A stretch of DNA of 64,000 nt from Costus lasius (lineage: Eukaryota; Streptophyta; Magnoliopsida; Zingiberales; Costaceae), in contig CM050451.1 of assembly GCA_027563935.2 (NCBI GenBank), positions 97,429,565 to 97,493,564 of the forward strand, written 5' to 3'. Position numbers and translations under genes: made by a program. The notes beneath the pieces were generated by a model, which searched no databases, was not told the DNA's origin, and was given only the letters and a program-made list of their open reading frames with translations. Shown piece by piece: positions 46,523 through 58,367 of the stretch; the stretch's first letter is position 1, and each line of letters opens with the position of its first letter.

Positions 46523-48214
46523 TGAAAGTCCCCTTAAACGAAGGGGGGGAAACCCTAAGCCAGGCGCGTATAAAATTTTTAAGCAGCAGAAGAGGGTTTC
46601 TAGGGGATCGGCTTCATGCATAACATATGATCAACTTGTAAAACCGATTGCAAACATAGTAGATGGAAACATACCGTCGCCATTCTTTGGATGGCGCCTT
46701 GGAAGAAGAGAGCGATAGGATCTCCTCCAAAGGATGCGCACACAAGATGAAGAAGTCGCCTACTCCCTTGGTGCTCCTTGTGCTAGCAAGGTTCCAAGAG
46801 GTCCTTGTCGTATGGAAGGGAAGAGAGGAACTTTTCTTTGCTTGGCGATACCCTTCTTGTCGTCAACCCCACCAACACACTCGAATGAGAGAGACACACG
46901 AGAGGAAGGAGCGACAATAGGCATGAAGAGAAGCTATCGTGAGGCGTGGTCACGATTTGGAAACATGGTTTCCAAAAATAGTAAACCACTCTCTTCATGC
47001 GACCATGGGATTACCCCAAGCGCATACTCCTCTCCACTTGAACCATGCGCTCACTTGATGAGCTGGTTCAATTACGGTTTGGTCCAAGACCAATTAACCC
47101 AAGCGATTTGGTCTAGATCACAATTAAACCCTAAGGCTCCAGATCCAACCGTTCATCTCTTGATGCTCCTGATCTCACCGATCTAGCATCCATTCTCTCG
47201 ATCGAAGCTTACCGATCTCAAGCCCTAATCAATCAAACATGATCAGACCAGATCTCACTTACAATCAGAGATTAAATCCCTTTAAAATGAACCCAAACAA
47301 TTCAGTCCACACGATCTGACTTAAGTAAGTCATATCATCAAATTGTGCGACCCTAAGGGTTTCCTTTAAATGTCGGTAACGATAACTTACGTTATCACGA
47401 TCAGTGAGGGGTATCTAGAAACACATCACTGTCTCCCGATATAAAGGAAAGAGTCTTCCAAGACTACACCCAAACCACAACACAAGTGTGAATCCAACTC
47501 ACAATGCATACATGTTTCCTTTGCCACTGGATGTTCTTATTGGACAAGCGTGTCAAGCTTGTAACTCCAATATAATGAGCATGATTAGATCAGATGAACA
47601 TAGTCACCTGGGTATGGCCATACACTTTCTCAATCATCTCATCCAGGGGGCCCCTTTAGAACATCACACTCCAATGAAGGAGACGGCAATCCTATGTCTA
47701 TCACTAGCGCCCTAACATGACTCAAGCTCACCATCCAAGATAGTCTATAACCATTATGTTTCAAATGATATTGAACTACCTCAAAACAATGACAATCATC
47801 ATTTAGAAACACAAGTGATCTCAAGTCAAAGGAAATGTGCCACTTGTTTACATACAAGGATTATTCACATTGTGACAAGCAATTGAACATCCTAGTAGGG
47901 TCTGTCCAGTACATCCAATGTACCCATGAGTCTACATCTTATTCCATGCTCGAAGCATCCTATAAGATTAGAACACATATTAGTCTCAATCATATCAAGG
48001 CTGTCTCATGTTCACCAAGATATCTCGACTAAGGACTTAACTGCATGTCAGCCTAGCTGAACACCATTGAGACATTATTCAGAAGTACAATTATTGCAGC
48101 AGATAATGTAACAACGTGAATAACAACCATTGCCTTTATAAACATAAGAGTTTATACATGATACTGATACAATCCCAAGGCCTCAAACATTAGCCTTAAG
48201 GGCATACCCCAACA
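46523..48214 (-). repeat. C1 5' LTR (1692 bp)
   Basis: Near-identical to 39242-40933 and carries the promoter that would transcribe the element leftward. A TATAAAGG on the minus strand (about 48133-48141), 73 bases from the sense start of the LTR, is a possible TATA box. Confidence 0.95.
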
Positions 48215-49322
48215 GTGAAGAGGTAATAATCTGTGCGACGGGATGAACACGGCCAGGGTGTGTTCACGAACACGGCCGTGATAGCTCCCGCCCAATTCGA
48301 TGGGCGTTCGGTTTTTCTCCCATAACTTACTATTTTGGAAGCGAAATTTGCTAAAATTTTGTGAAGACCTTCCTAACTTGGAGACGCACATTTTGGGACC
48401 AAAATCATCAGATTTGATTCAGAGGTTGAGGAAAACGAGTGAAAGGGGCGACAACCTAGGGTTTGGGGCGATTTTCTGGGCGACAACACTGTTCCGGCTC
48501 GATTTCTCCGCCGTTCTGACGAGGATCATCATGCTGGATCTTCTTCCATCAAGGATCTACCTCTCCCTCTACTTTGAATCAATTTGTTTGAGAGATTTCA
48601 TTTATTTCACGATGTATACGATAGCTTAACTCTATTTTCGGGGTTTTGGGCGTAGCCCACTGTAAGATGTTGAATATTATGGCTTGATCTATATATTTCT
48701 CTTATTTATCTTTGTTCTTATTCATGTATAGGATGTTTTATTTCATGATTATGTACTAACCATACATGTTCATGTTTTAGATGTTGTGGGAAGGACTGAG
48801 AGGTGAACCACAATTATTGGAATCCCTTAGACTGGACTGGTGATTTCGGCAACGAGAGTTGTTGAAATCACTCGAGGAACCCTAATCCTTCACAGAACCC
48901 ATTGGGTCTGCTTAACCCAGTAAGCCACGAGAGTAGGAGAGTTGGGTTAAGTCGGATACCGGACCGTGTCCTGAGAGGGAGCGTGTCTGTACCTAAGGAA
49001 GGATTACCTTGAGAACATAGGTAGAACCTTAATTAAAATATCAAACCTTAATATTTCTTCAAGCTTCAGTGTGGTGAAACCCGAAACCCCGATCTCTCTT
49101 ATAGACTTCAAACCCCGATTGCTTGTTTTCTGCTCTACTTGCTTTTAATTTGCTTCAGTTTAATTGCTTGCACTAGGACATTAGTTATTTCCCATTTAAT
49201 CATTAACCTAGCTATTGATTAACTGATCAGTCAATACTTGACCCCTAGTCCTCGTGGGATCGATACTTTTTATTACGCGATAGACCATGCACTTGCGGTA
49301 GTTGCCTGTTTAGGCCCTATCA
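48215..49322 (+). repeat. Element B 3' LTR, second part
   Basis: Resumes with GTGAAGAGGTAATAATC, matching 35070 onward, and ends GGCCCTATCA before the GTGAA target duplication. It contains GAGAGTAGGAGAGTTGGG (about 48928), TAGTCCTCGTGGGATCGATA and CATGCACTTGCGG. Confidence 0.93.
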
Positions 49323-49327
49323 GTGAA

Positions 49328-50031
49328 TCAGTGGCATAGTAGAGAGCATATAATCTTCTATTTTTCCTTTGTCTCAAGAGTGTGTCCACCAAATATATCC
49401 AGTTAAATAGGTGGTTCCATGTTGCAGTGTCCAGTACATGCATACAAAAATAAAAGTTAAAGTCGTGCAAAGAGTACTCAGTAATTTTTCTGTATTTATC
49501 CAAGAGTAATATCATTCATTCTTCTTTTAAATTTGTATCAGCAATTAGAAGAAGATGAAAATTAAAATAAAAAATTTCATACCTTGGATTGATCAAGAAG
49601 TTTTCAAATTGTTCATTGGATTTTTCTCTTATCTCGATGTCAATGTGATCAAGTATCTCATGTGTAATCTTTTCGGTACCCTTGGTAGCATTTGGATCAA
49701 ATAATAATTCAGTTATCTCATCATCATTATCCTCAATATCATCTCCTTCATCATCTGTCATGCAAAATTCTAATGGACTTCTCTCTAGAAAAGGAATTGA
49801 TGGTTCACATGGTAGTGGTGGTGTAATATGCTCAGGATTCTCTTTCTCATCTTTTTCCTCAATTTGTTTCTCTTTAATGGAGTATTCCATCCTCACACTA
49901 TCAAATTCATCACCATCTATCTCACTAGTTCTTACTTGAGGATCCATAAATTCTTCATCTTTATTCTCATAAGACTCCAAAAGTTCAAATTTCTCTTCAA
50001 ACATGTCCCAAGTATTTGTGTTGCAAGACAC
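49328..50031 (-). pseudogene. Gag-derived acidic ORF remnant of element A
   Basis: The main frame (49516-50031) encodes a 171-residue, strongly acidic peptide (MDPQVRTSEIDGDEFDS, DDEGDDIEDNDDEITE). Continuing through a stop, the next frame (49328-49515) ends NRRLYALYYATDS, the counterpart of GRRLHALYYASD at the end of element B's gag-like frame. Both are followed by the GTCAAGCTAATGAC block (in A beyond insertion B, at 34683). The N-terminal part is lost at the join with C2 (about 50045). No enzymatic motif is present. I infer a decayed gag/protease-linker region. Confidence 0.55.
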
Positions 50032-50046
50032 TTCATTATGTGAGAG

Positions 50047-52807
50047 GGGACTTCTTTAGTTTGCATATTTTATGACGATCTGATGGATTAGTGAAACCTT
50101 CAGGTTGTGTCATATACACATCCTCATCCAGATTTCCATTAAGGAAAGCTGTTTTCACATCCATCTGCCAGATCTCATAATCGTAATATGCTGCTATCGC
50201 GAAAAGAATCCGAATAGACTTGAACATGGCTACAGGAGAGAAAGTTTCATCATAATCTATCCCGTAGATTTGTTTGAAACCTTTCGCAACTAGCCTGCCT
50301 TTATAGGTAACCACGTTACCATCCATGTCAATCTTCTTCTTGAAGATCCATTTACAGCCTATAGGGATTACTCCCGGAGGCGGATCAACCAAATCCCAGA
50401 CCTGGTTATCTGACATGGAGTCCATCTCGGCTCGCATAGCTTCAAGCCATCTAGCTGACTCCGGTCCACTGACCGCATCCGCATAAGTAAGGGGTTCATC
50501 ATTATCAATGATGTAGACTCCGTCATAGCGCTCAGGCTGATGACGGATCCTTCCCGATCTTCGCGGTTCCCGTGATATCTGAGCCTCAGGTTGTTCAATA
50601 ACCTGATCCACCGGCTCAGGCTCATCCAGCTGTGCTTGACTACTTTGTCCTTCCTCTGGATTCTCATCCAGCTTTATTTCTCTCCCACTGGCTTCTTGCA
50701 GAAGAAACTCCTTCTCAAGAAATATGGCCGTCCGAGCAACAAATACTTTGTTCTCTTTGGGATCGTAGAAATAATAACCCTTAGTTTCCTTAGGGTAACC
50801 GACAAAGACGCATTTCTTAGATCTGTTCTCCAGTTTCCCAGAGGCGAGCTTTTTGACATAAGCCTCGCAACCCCAGATCCTGATAAATGTCAGGCTCGGC
50901 TGTTTCCCATACCATAACTCATATGGAGTCTTAGAAACTGCCTTGGATGGCACTCGGTTTAGTACCTTTGCAGCTGTTTCCAGTGCAAATCCCCAAAAGG
51001 AATATGGACGAGTAGCCTGACTCATCATAGAACGAACCATATCAAGTAACGTTCTATTTCTCCTCTCGGACACACCATTCCATTGCGGTGTTCCTGGCGG
51101 AGTGAGCTGTGAGATAATCCCACACTCCTTCAGATAGTCAGTAAACGCATGACTCAGGTATTCTCCACCTCGATCAGAACGAAGTGCCTTGATATTTCGG
51201 CCTAGCTGATTCTGTACTTCATTCTTGAACTCTTTGAACTTGTCAAAGGATTCACTCTTATGTCTCATTAGATAGACATAACCATATCTACTGAAATCAT
51301 CAGTAAATGTAATGAAGTACTGATAGCCACCTCTGGCATGTTTACTAAACGGCCCACACACATCACTGTGTATAAGGTTAAGTAAACCTGAAGCCCTTTG
51401 ACCTTTGTTAGGAAAAGGTGACTTCGTCATTTTACCCATCAAACAAGCTTTGCATGTATCAATCTCCTCATAGGAGAATGATCCCAGCAGTCCATGATCA
51501 TGCAACCGCTAAATGCGCTTCTTGTTAATATGGCCTAAACGACTATGCCATAACAAGGTGCTGTCTTCAGCATACTTGGCTTTCTTATTATCAATGTTTT
51601 GTATAGAATATTCCATGTCCAACATGAATAACCCATTGTTAATTGAACCAGTAGCATAAACAATATTATCAAGAGAAAGTACACACTTTGAAATATTGCA
51701 TTCAAAGGCAAATCCTTTCCTGACAAGTGCAGGAATTGAGATAATATTCTTGGTTATACTGGGTACAAAATAACAATTGTTTAATTCCAATACAATGCCA
51801 GATGGTAAAAAAATGAAATAGTCTCCTACAGCAACAGCAGCAACCCGTGCCCCGTTTCCAACGCGTAGGTCTACCTCATGCTGTCCCACCTGCCTTCTTC
51901 TCTTGAGTTCCTGCACATTTGAACAAATGTGAACTCCACATGCAGTGTCCAACACCCATGAAATAGAAGAAGAAGATAACATGACCTCAGTCACATATAT
52001 ACCTGAGCCAGAAGCAATGCTTCCCCTCTTATCTCCTTGGAGCGCTTTACAGTCCTTTTTCCAGTGACCCAGCTGGCCACAGTGGAAACATCTGTATTCC
52101 TTTGACCGCTTAACTTTTTGCTTCAGAGCCTTGCTGTAGCTCTTGACAGGGGCCTTGCCCTTCTTCCCCTTCTTCTTGTTCCTAGAAGGAACCATTAAGA
52201 CAGAGGTTGAAGGCTTTCCCTTCAGAGTCTCCTCAGTTGTCAAGAGCATATTCAGCAGCTCTGCCGGAGTACAATCGATCTTGTTCATATTAAAATTAAT
52301 AATGAACGCATCGAAAGAGGGCGGGAGAGACTGCAGAATAATGTCTACAGCAAGCTCCTGGTTGATGGTATGCCCCAGTTTCTCCAGAGCCTCCTTGTGC
52401 CCAATCATCTTGAGCACGTGAGCTCCCACTGGGCTCCCTTCAGCCAGTTTGCTCTGAAAGAAAAGCTTTGTCACATTATAGCGTTCTGTCCTCGCCTGTG
52501 CAGCATACAACATCTTGAGGTTCGCTATAATTTCTATAGCCGACATATCTTCATGCTGACGCTGCAGCGGTGGCGTCATAGACGCTAGCATCAGGCAAGC
52601 GACATCAATGCTATCATTGACGTGCTTTTCATAAGCATCACGAACCGCCCTTGCGGCGTTCGCAGCGGGTTGAGGCGGCACAGCCGTCTCGAGGACATAC
52701 AGTTTCCTCTCTGCCTTAAGAACGATCTTAAGGTGTCCGAACCAGTCTGAGAAGTTTGGCCCAGCAAACTTCTCCCTTTCCAGTAGGGATCGCACATTGA
52801 AGCTCAT
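50047..52807 (-). pseudogene. Copia gag-pol polyprotein of C2, truncated in the RT
   Basis: Starts MSFNVRSLLEREK. Gag, zinc knuckle CFHCGQLGHWKKDC, protease VLDTACG, HSRLGHI, integrase core with IHSDVCGP, RSDRGGEY and ERRNRTLLD, the integrase C-terminal region, and RT up to VKTAFLNG and DRHKICKLKKS follow in one frame. A single TAG at 51509-51511 replaces the AAG (Lys) of C1, a transversion. The frame is then cut by the deletion at about 50047, before the YVDD active site. C2 retains Arg and Trp codons where C1 has stops at 43228 and 43024, so those two C1 stops are derived. Confidence 0.93.
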
Positions 52808-54592
52808 GGTGTTCGTTGCTGCAGGAATCTACAACAATGCAAGAACAGCAAGGTCAGTATCAATGTATAGAATCAATCCAGGACTTAAGAAAGATTCTTT
52901 TTCTCACTATTTTATCTGGCTGAAAAATCCAGCAAAACAGCCCGAAAGAGTGGAACTCTTTTAGTGAGATGGGATCCAGATTTCATACTTGGTCTCCGCG
53001 TCCCGCTCAAGCGAGATAAGATGCACAGAGATGACAAGCACTACTTTCTGGTAGGCTGTCCCAGCCAATCGCCAACCCGTGCGATTCCCCTTCACCTGGG
53101 CAATCCAGCAGACTGTGCCAACTGAGTTGGTACAACACAGTCTCTGATCCCACAGATGGCTGCCTCCATGTGCTACCATATGCGCCACATATGTAGCCTA
53201 CATGGTCAAGCTGACCCGACCTACTCCCTGGACCACCACGTGCTATGCTGAGCAACGAGAAGCGATAAATCCCTTCTCTGTAACACGCAGGTGAAATCCC
53301 GCACCGTCTGAAGATAGATGGACGTGCCCACTGAGTGGGTACAACACGGCTCCAACGATAGTCAGAACAGTGAGGTTTCGCGTCAGAAGGCATTACGTGC
53401 TTGATATTTTAGCGTTTGGATTTTAACGGTCTTTTATCTTCTTACTATCAGGCATATCCTATGGCTATAGCAGAAGATAAATAAATCATGCTTTTCTACT
53501 TATATAAACAATAACAGAAAGCATGGATCTTATGTGGTAAAAGCCCATAGCCTAAGTAAGACCTTAAGATACTTAAGTCTTCACTTGCTCTTCTTGGGTC
53601 TTTAGCATCTCATCTGGTCCAACCCAGGGCCCTTGCGCCAAGAGCACCTCAGGTGCGCCACCAGGTGAATGCCCCTCTGGGATGTGTGCCTTTGTGCTCT
53701 TGTCTAATCAAAATACATTTTGATCTATCTAGACAAGTTTGACTCGCAGGTCAATTATACAATAAATTAATTAAAAAGTGATTCGCAGATCACAATAATA
53801 TTAATTTACAGGTTTAATTCCAGGCACGCAGGCCCCAGCACAGCACACATTAAATTGGGCACCCACATAAGAATAAATAAACAAGCATAGGCATCAATCA
53901 ACATGTGATCCAATTAAAAGAAAATAAATTTTGAAAACCCCATTGGCATCAATTTTAATTTTCTTATGTGCCCTACAACCTTACAATGGTCCATTGATAG
54001 GGATCCACTCATTCATCTAGTCAGATCCTCTGCCCCTTGCATGCACCAAGTCCTAACTGACTCGAGTTGACCTAATGGTCAACCATGCATGCGCCAAGGG
54101 CTGAACAACCCTCATGAGGTCTGGCAAGCGGGTGTGACCCCGGGCCTAACTCATGTGTGTTCAATGGTTGTCTCAACCAGACCTCGCTACACGCCTAAGA
54201 TGCAATCGACCTATAGCCACCTCGTGCTTGCGCACAGGTGCCATCTGGTCGATCCATCTCGGCTGTCAGATGGTCTGATCAGACTATTGGATCTAACCTA
54301 GAGGTGACTTCAACCCCATCAACCCATCTAAGGGTTTATAGTAGGCGCCACTTAGATCTAGTCATAGGCGCGCATGTTAGGTTTTTGATAAAATAACATG
54401 AACTAAGCGCCAACACAAGACATGCGACAAGATAAACAAACAACATGCGCCAACATAAGGTAAACATCTTACTTTCGCATGAAGAAATAACATGTAAGTT
54501 TCGCATGTCAACAAGATCTAAGCATACAAGTAAATGTGCAACCAAGGATCACAAAATATACCAAGCAATCATATTACATGCTTGAACCGCAT
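52808..54592 (-). other. C2 5' leader region
   Basis: Similar to the C1 leader with an additional segment at about 53190-53330 (containing CATGGTCAAGCTGACCCGAC). No conserved reading frame. Confidence 0.65.
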
Positions 54593-54604
54593 GCTCTGAT
54601 ACCA
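54593..54604 (-). other. C2 primer binding site, initiator tRNA-Met
   Basis: GCTCTGATACCA two bases before the LTR at 54607. Confidence 0.9.
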
Positions 54605-54606
54605 AT

Positions 54607-56326
54607 TGAAGAGTCCCCTTCAAGGGGGAGCGCAAGCAGATGAAACCCCTTTCAAGAGGGGGGGGGGGGGCGAAAAACCCTTAAGGGTGGCGCATAAAAA
54701 AAATTGCAAGCGGAAGCAAGGGTTTTTCATGGATCTTAGCAAGATAATATGATCAACTTGATGAAGTTTAGATCCATACCAAATCCATGAGGAAGATGGC
54801 GACTTGGAAGAGAAAGATCGAAAGGGATCTTCTCCCTAGTTGACGCACACAAGATGATGTGCTTGCTCCTTGGAGATCCTTGTGCTAGCAAGGTCCTTCA
54901 AGGGTCCCTCTCGTATGGTAAGGAAATGAGAGATGATGTCTAGGCTTTCCGAACCTCCACCAAGACCTCGCCTTCTCCACGCCAAAGTCTCGTCAAGCAA
55001 GAGCAAGGAGACGAGAGTTGAATGGAGCGTTCAAGTCATTTGGCATTCAAGGGAACATGCGCTAAATGACTTTCCAAAATTGGAAAATCCATTAAGCCAT
55101 GCGTTCATGATCACTAAATCGATCAAAACGCCAAAACAATGAACCATACGTTCAAGCTCTTGAACCGGTTCAAAGTAAATGTGTTCGGTCCAAAGGCCAA
55201 ACCAAGCCAGCCCAAGCCAATCGGTCTAGATCAACTAAACCCTAAGGTTTCCAATCTAACCGTTCATCTCATGATGCTCTTGATCTCACCGATCTAGCAT
55301 CATCTCTCTCGATCGAAGCTTACCGATCTCAAGCCCTAATCAATCAAACATGATCAGACCAGATCTCACTTACAATCAGAGATTAAATCCCTTTAAACTG
55401 AACCCAAACAATTCAGTCCACACGATCTGACTCAAGTAAGCCATATCATCAAATTGTGCGACCCTAAGGGTTTCCTTTAAATGTCGGTAACAATAATTTA
55501 CATTATCACGATCAGTGAGGGGTATCTAGCAACACATCACTGTCTCCCGATATAAAGGAAAGAGTCTTCCAAGACTACACCCAAACCATAGCACAAGTGT
55601 GAATCCACTTCACAAGGCATACATGTATCCTTTGCCACTGGATGTTCTTATTGGACAAGCGTGTCAAGCTTGTGACTCCAATACGATGAGCATGATTAAA
55701 TCAGATGAACATAGTCATCTGGGTATGGCCATACACTTTCTCAATCATCTCATATAGGGGGGGGGCCTTAGAACATCACACTCCTTGAACAAGGAGACGG
55801 CAATCCTTTATCTATCACTAGTGTCCTAACCTGACTCATGATCATTATCCAAGATAGTCTATAACCATTATATTTCAAATGATATTGAACTACCTCAAAA
55901 CAATGACATTCATCATTTAGGAACACAAGTGATCTCAAGTCAAAGGACATGTGCCACTTGTAGCATACAAGGATTATTCACATTGTGACAAGCAATTGAA
56001 TATCCTAGTAGGGTCTGTCCAGTACATCCAATGTACCCATGAGTCTACATCTTATTCCATGCTCGAAGCATCCTATAAGATTAGAACACATATTAGTCTT
56101 AACCATATCAAGGCTGTCTCATGTTCACCAAGATATATCGACTAAGGACATTTAGCATGTCAGCCTAGCTGAACAGCTTTGAGACATTATTCAGTAGTAC
56201 ACTTATTACAGCAGACAAGGTAACAACCTGAATAATAACCATGCCTTTATAAACACAAGAGTTTATTACATGATACTGATACAATCCCAAGGCCTCAAAC
56301 ATTAGCCTTAAGGGCATACCCCAACA
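54607..56326 (-). repeat. C2 5' LTR (1720 bp)
   Basis: Starts TGAAGAGTCCCCTTCAAG and ends GGCATACCCCAACA. It is clearly related to the C1 LTRs over its right two-thirds (e.g. TCGAAGCTTACCGATC) but diverged in the left third, which includes a run of eleven or more Gs near 54660. Confidence 0.92.
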
Positions 56327-56329
56327 GCC

Positions 56330-56350
56330 TGATCCCCGGCAACGGCGCCA
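56330..56350 (-). other. Primer binding site of element A, tRNA-Asp type
   Basis: The plus strand reads TGATCCCCGGCAACGGCGCC followed by A, which is the 3' end of plant tRNA-Asp(GTC) with CCA. It lies six bases from the LTR start at 56357. This is a perfect primer site, not a tRNA gene. Confidence 0.92.
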
Positions 56351-56356
56351 AAAACT

Positions 56357-57838
56357 TGATAACTTTCACAAGTGCACGGATTTATCGAAGTAATAAAAAG
56401 ATTATCGTTCCCAATGAGGATCAGGTGGTCAAGTACCGATTACACGGTCGATCTATATCTAGACGAATCAAATCGTGATTTTTGTTTGGAAACTTCTAAG
56501 TACAGATAAAAAGGAACAGAGGTAGCACTTTTGGTAAAAATCAATTCAAATAAAATCAGGACTCGGGGTTTCGCCACATTGACAATTATGAATTTAATAA
56601 AAATAAAATCTTTGAATAGAAAATTATAGTTTTGAAAGAGATTTTTCCTAAGGTACAGATTACCTCCTCTTGAAGCGTAATCCGGTACCTAGCTACGCTA
56701 ACTCCCTACTCTCGTGACAGTTAACGTAACTAGACTCATTAAGTTCCGTGAAAAACCATGGAATCCTTCAAACGAATCCGAACTACTCTCGTGATCGGAT
56801 TCATAGGTTTGAAAATAATAGATTTGACGTTGCGATTCACCTCTCGATCCTTCTCGCAACGTCTAAGACATAAAATTACTTGATCATGGTAATTTAAAGA
56901 ATAAACACAATTCTAATCAAATCAAATCTATAAAAATCATGACAAAGATTTAAGACAATATATTTAATCCAGGAATCGTCAATGGGCTACACCCCCAAAT
57001 CCAGAAAATAGGTTTACACGTTCATGTTCAAAGCAAACAACATGTTCATCGATGAAAATTGCATGAAAACCTAAGAAGATTACAGAAAATCACTAGACAC
57101 GTAATTAGAAAAACTTCCCCTCGATGTGGAGACGAAGATGAGGCATCCAATTCTTTCTTTGCGCGGCTTTCCTGATCAAATTCTGCCCTGGAAGTGATTT
57201 TCGCCATCGTCGCCTCCTCTATTTGTTTTCATACATAGAAGCCCCCGAAACCCTTCCAAAATCCTTTCTTTTATAGTCTAATCAGTATAGAACCCATCTA
57301 GGAAGGTTTCTGGAGAGTTTGGTTCAATTCTGGTTCGGTTTGGAGTCGAATTGAGTGAGAAATCGAAAGGGTGGACGTTTTTACGGACCGTAATAAGTTT
57401 ACGGCCACGGCTGTAATTCTTTCTGTGTGTATAGGCTTTATGTCACAGAAATATTCATGGACCGTAATGGATTTATGGCTTCGCCTGTGAAAGTTTCTGT
57501 GCATTCCAATACTTAGTCGTTTTTCGCCCACTGCTCGAACTCGAAATTATGGCCGACCTAGAATTATGGCCAAGGCCGTAATTCTCGCGTTCTTCACTAT
57601 TTCAACTCCAAATTCGACATGTAAGCTCGTGATCTCCTCGGGAATCATGCTTTGGCTTCAAAACTTGTGAAACCCATTATTTTTACGTTGTTTTACCTAC
57701 ATTTTCAATAAAACCAAGAAAAGTGAAGATTTTGTGCCAAGTGAAGTAAAAACATTAAAAATTGTATAAAATCATTCAATTAAGACCAAAATATCATGTA
57801 AAATATAGGCAAAAACATAGTGTAAATGCAATGCATCA
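56357..57838 (-). repeat. Element A 5' LTR (1482 bp)
   Basis: The plus strand runs TGATAACTTTCACAAGTGC to ATGCAATGCATCA. It contains, in reverse, GTTTCGCCACATTGAC, two ACTCTCGTGA motifs (56709, 56785), TTGCGATTCACCTCTCGATC, and a palindromic group at 57380-57590 (TTACGGACCGTAA, TTACGGCCACGGCTGTAA, ATTATGGCC..GGCCGTAAT). Confidence 0.92.
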
Positions 57839-58367
57839 AACGTATAGTATGAAAAAAATGTAAAGGGTTCTACCTTATCTTGAGATACCACTTAACTCAG
57901 TTAAAGCTTGTGTTTGCATTGGCATTGGGAACTTCTAGGCTTGTATTGTGCCATGATGGTCAGCTCATGCTGCTTAGGTAGCAATGAGTTAGACACCATT
58001 TCATGACTTGCTTATGTGTGGCATATTAACAGGTGCATGAGTAGATGATGTATGCTTAATGCTCTAAGTTTACATGATACATGAGTGATCATATCTTCTC
58101 ATGATGCATGGTTCACAATGAATTTCCCTAACTAATTCTAGATGATGCATGTTTTATATTCATATAAGGCCTACTCTAGATGATTGATGAGCTTAATTTG
58201 GTTGTCCATCTATGGATGGTAAGTTATTGAAAACTTACCTGCCATTGTTTGACCTTGATGATTTACAAGAATCAGACTTCAAATTACCTGCCCCCTTAAA
58301 GAGGGGTGGGAACAAAATAGGATGGTAAATTATATATTTATATGCTTGCTATATGTTTGTTATATGT
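57839..58367. other. Spacer between elements A and F
   Basis: No frame or repeat structure recognised. It is rich in ATGATGCATG-like words (58020-58150). Elements A and F are independent insertions on either side. Confidence 0.5.

Larger units (their letters stand above)
39242..48214 (-). mobile_element. Full-length Ty1-copia element C1
   Basis: 8973 bp with two 1692-bp LTRs (39242-40933 and 46523-48214), ends TG...CA, polypurine tract, gag-pol frame, long 5' leader and initiator tRNA-Met primer site. A perfect TSD, GTGAA, is at 39237-39241 and 48215-48219, inside the 3' LTR of element B. By eye the LTRs differ at two positions only (around 39396 and 39418), so the insertion is very recent. 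Yet gag-pol has three nonsense codons. The lineage looks like Tork/TAR, not tested. Confidence 0.95.
34715..49322 (+). mobile_element. Athila-like element B (non-autonomous), nested in A and split by C1
   Basis: The 5' LTR (34715-36177) starts TGATAGCATGC and ends GCCCTATCA. A primer site follows, then a gag remnant (36362-37600), the conserved block, spacer with hairpin-like modules, a TTGCTTGAGGACAATC block, and a 3' LTR (38879-39241 plus 48215-49322) interrupted by copia C1. A perfect 5-bp TSD, GTGAA, is at 34710-34714 and 49323-49327. Without C1 the element is about 5.6 kb with a 2.7-kb interior. There is no protease, RT or integrase, so it would need enzymes supplied in trans. LTR differences are common enough to make it clearly older than C1. 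Confidence 0.93.
50045..56326 (-). mobile_element. Copia element C2, 3'-truncated sister of C1
   Basis: Contains the 5' LTR (54607-56326), primer site, leader and gag-pol as far as the middle of the RT. RT C-terminus, RNase H, polypurine tract and 3' LTR are absent; homology to C1 stops at about 50047 (equivalent to 42080). The right end lies three bases from the tRNA-Asp-like primer site of element A (GCC then TGATCCCCGG). No TSD can be recovered because the other end is deleted. Confidence 0.92.
32037..57838 (-). mobile_element. Athila-like element A (large retrotransposon derivative), host of nested insertions
   Basis: The plus strand reads partial 3' LTR (32037-33057), polypurine region, interior 33058-34714, insertion B (34715-49322), interior to about 50045, insertion C2 (to 56326), primer site, and full 5' LTR (56357-57838). 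The LTR pieces match closely (GACGTTGCGATTCA..TCTC; AAATATAGGCAAAAACAT). Only a gag-like acidic ORF remnant (49516-50031) is left, with no protease, RT or integrase of its own, so I class it as a non-autonomous, LARD-like derivative. The outer TSD is lost because the left LTR is truncated. Confidence 0.85.

Noticed and set aside
56330..56350. Exact match to the 3' end of a tRNA-Asp gene
   Set aside because: Only the 3' 20 or so bases are present, six bases from an LTR. It is a retrotransposon primer binding site, not a tRNA gene.
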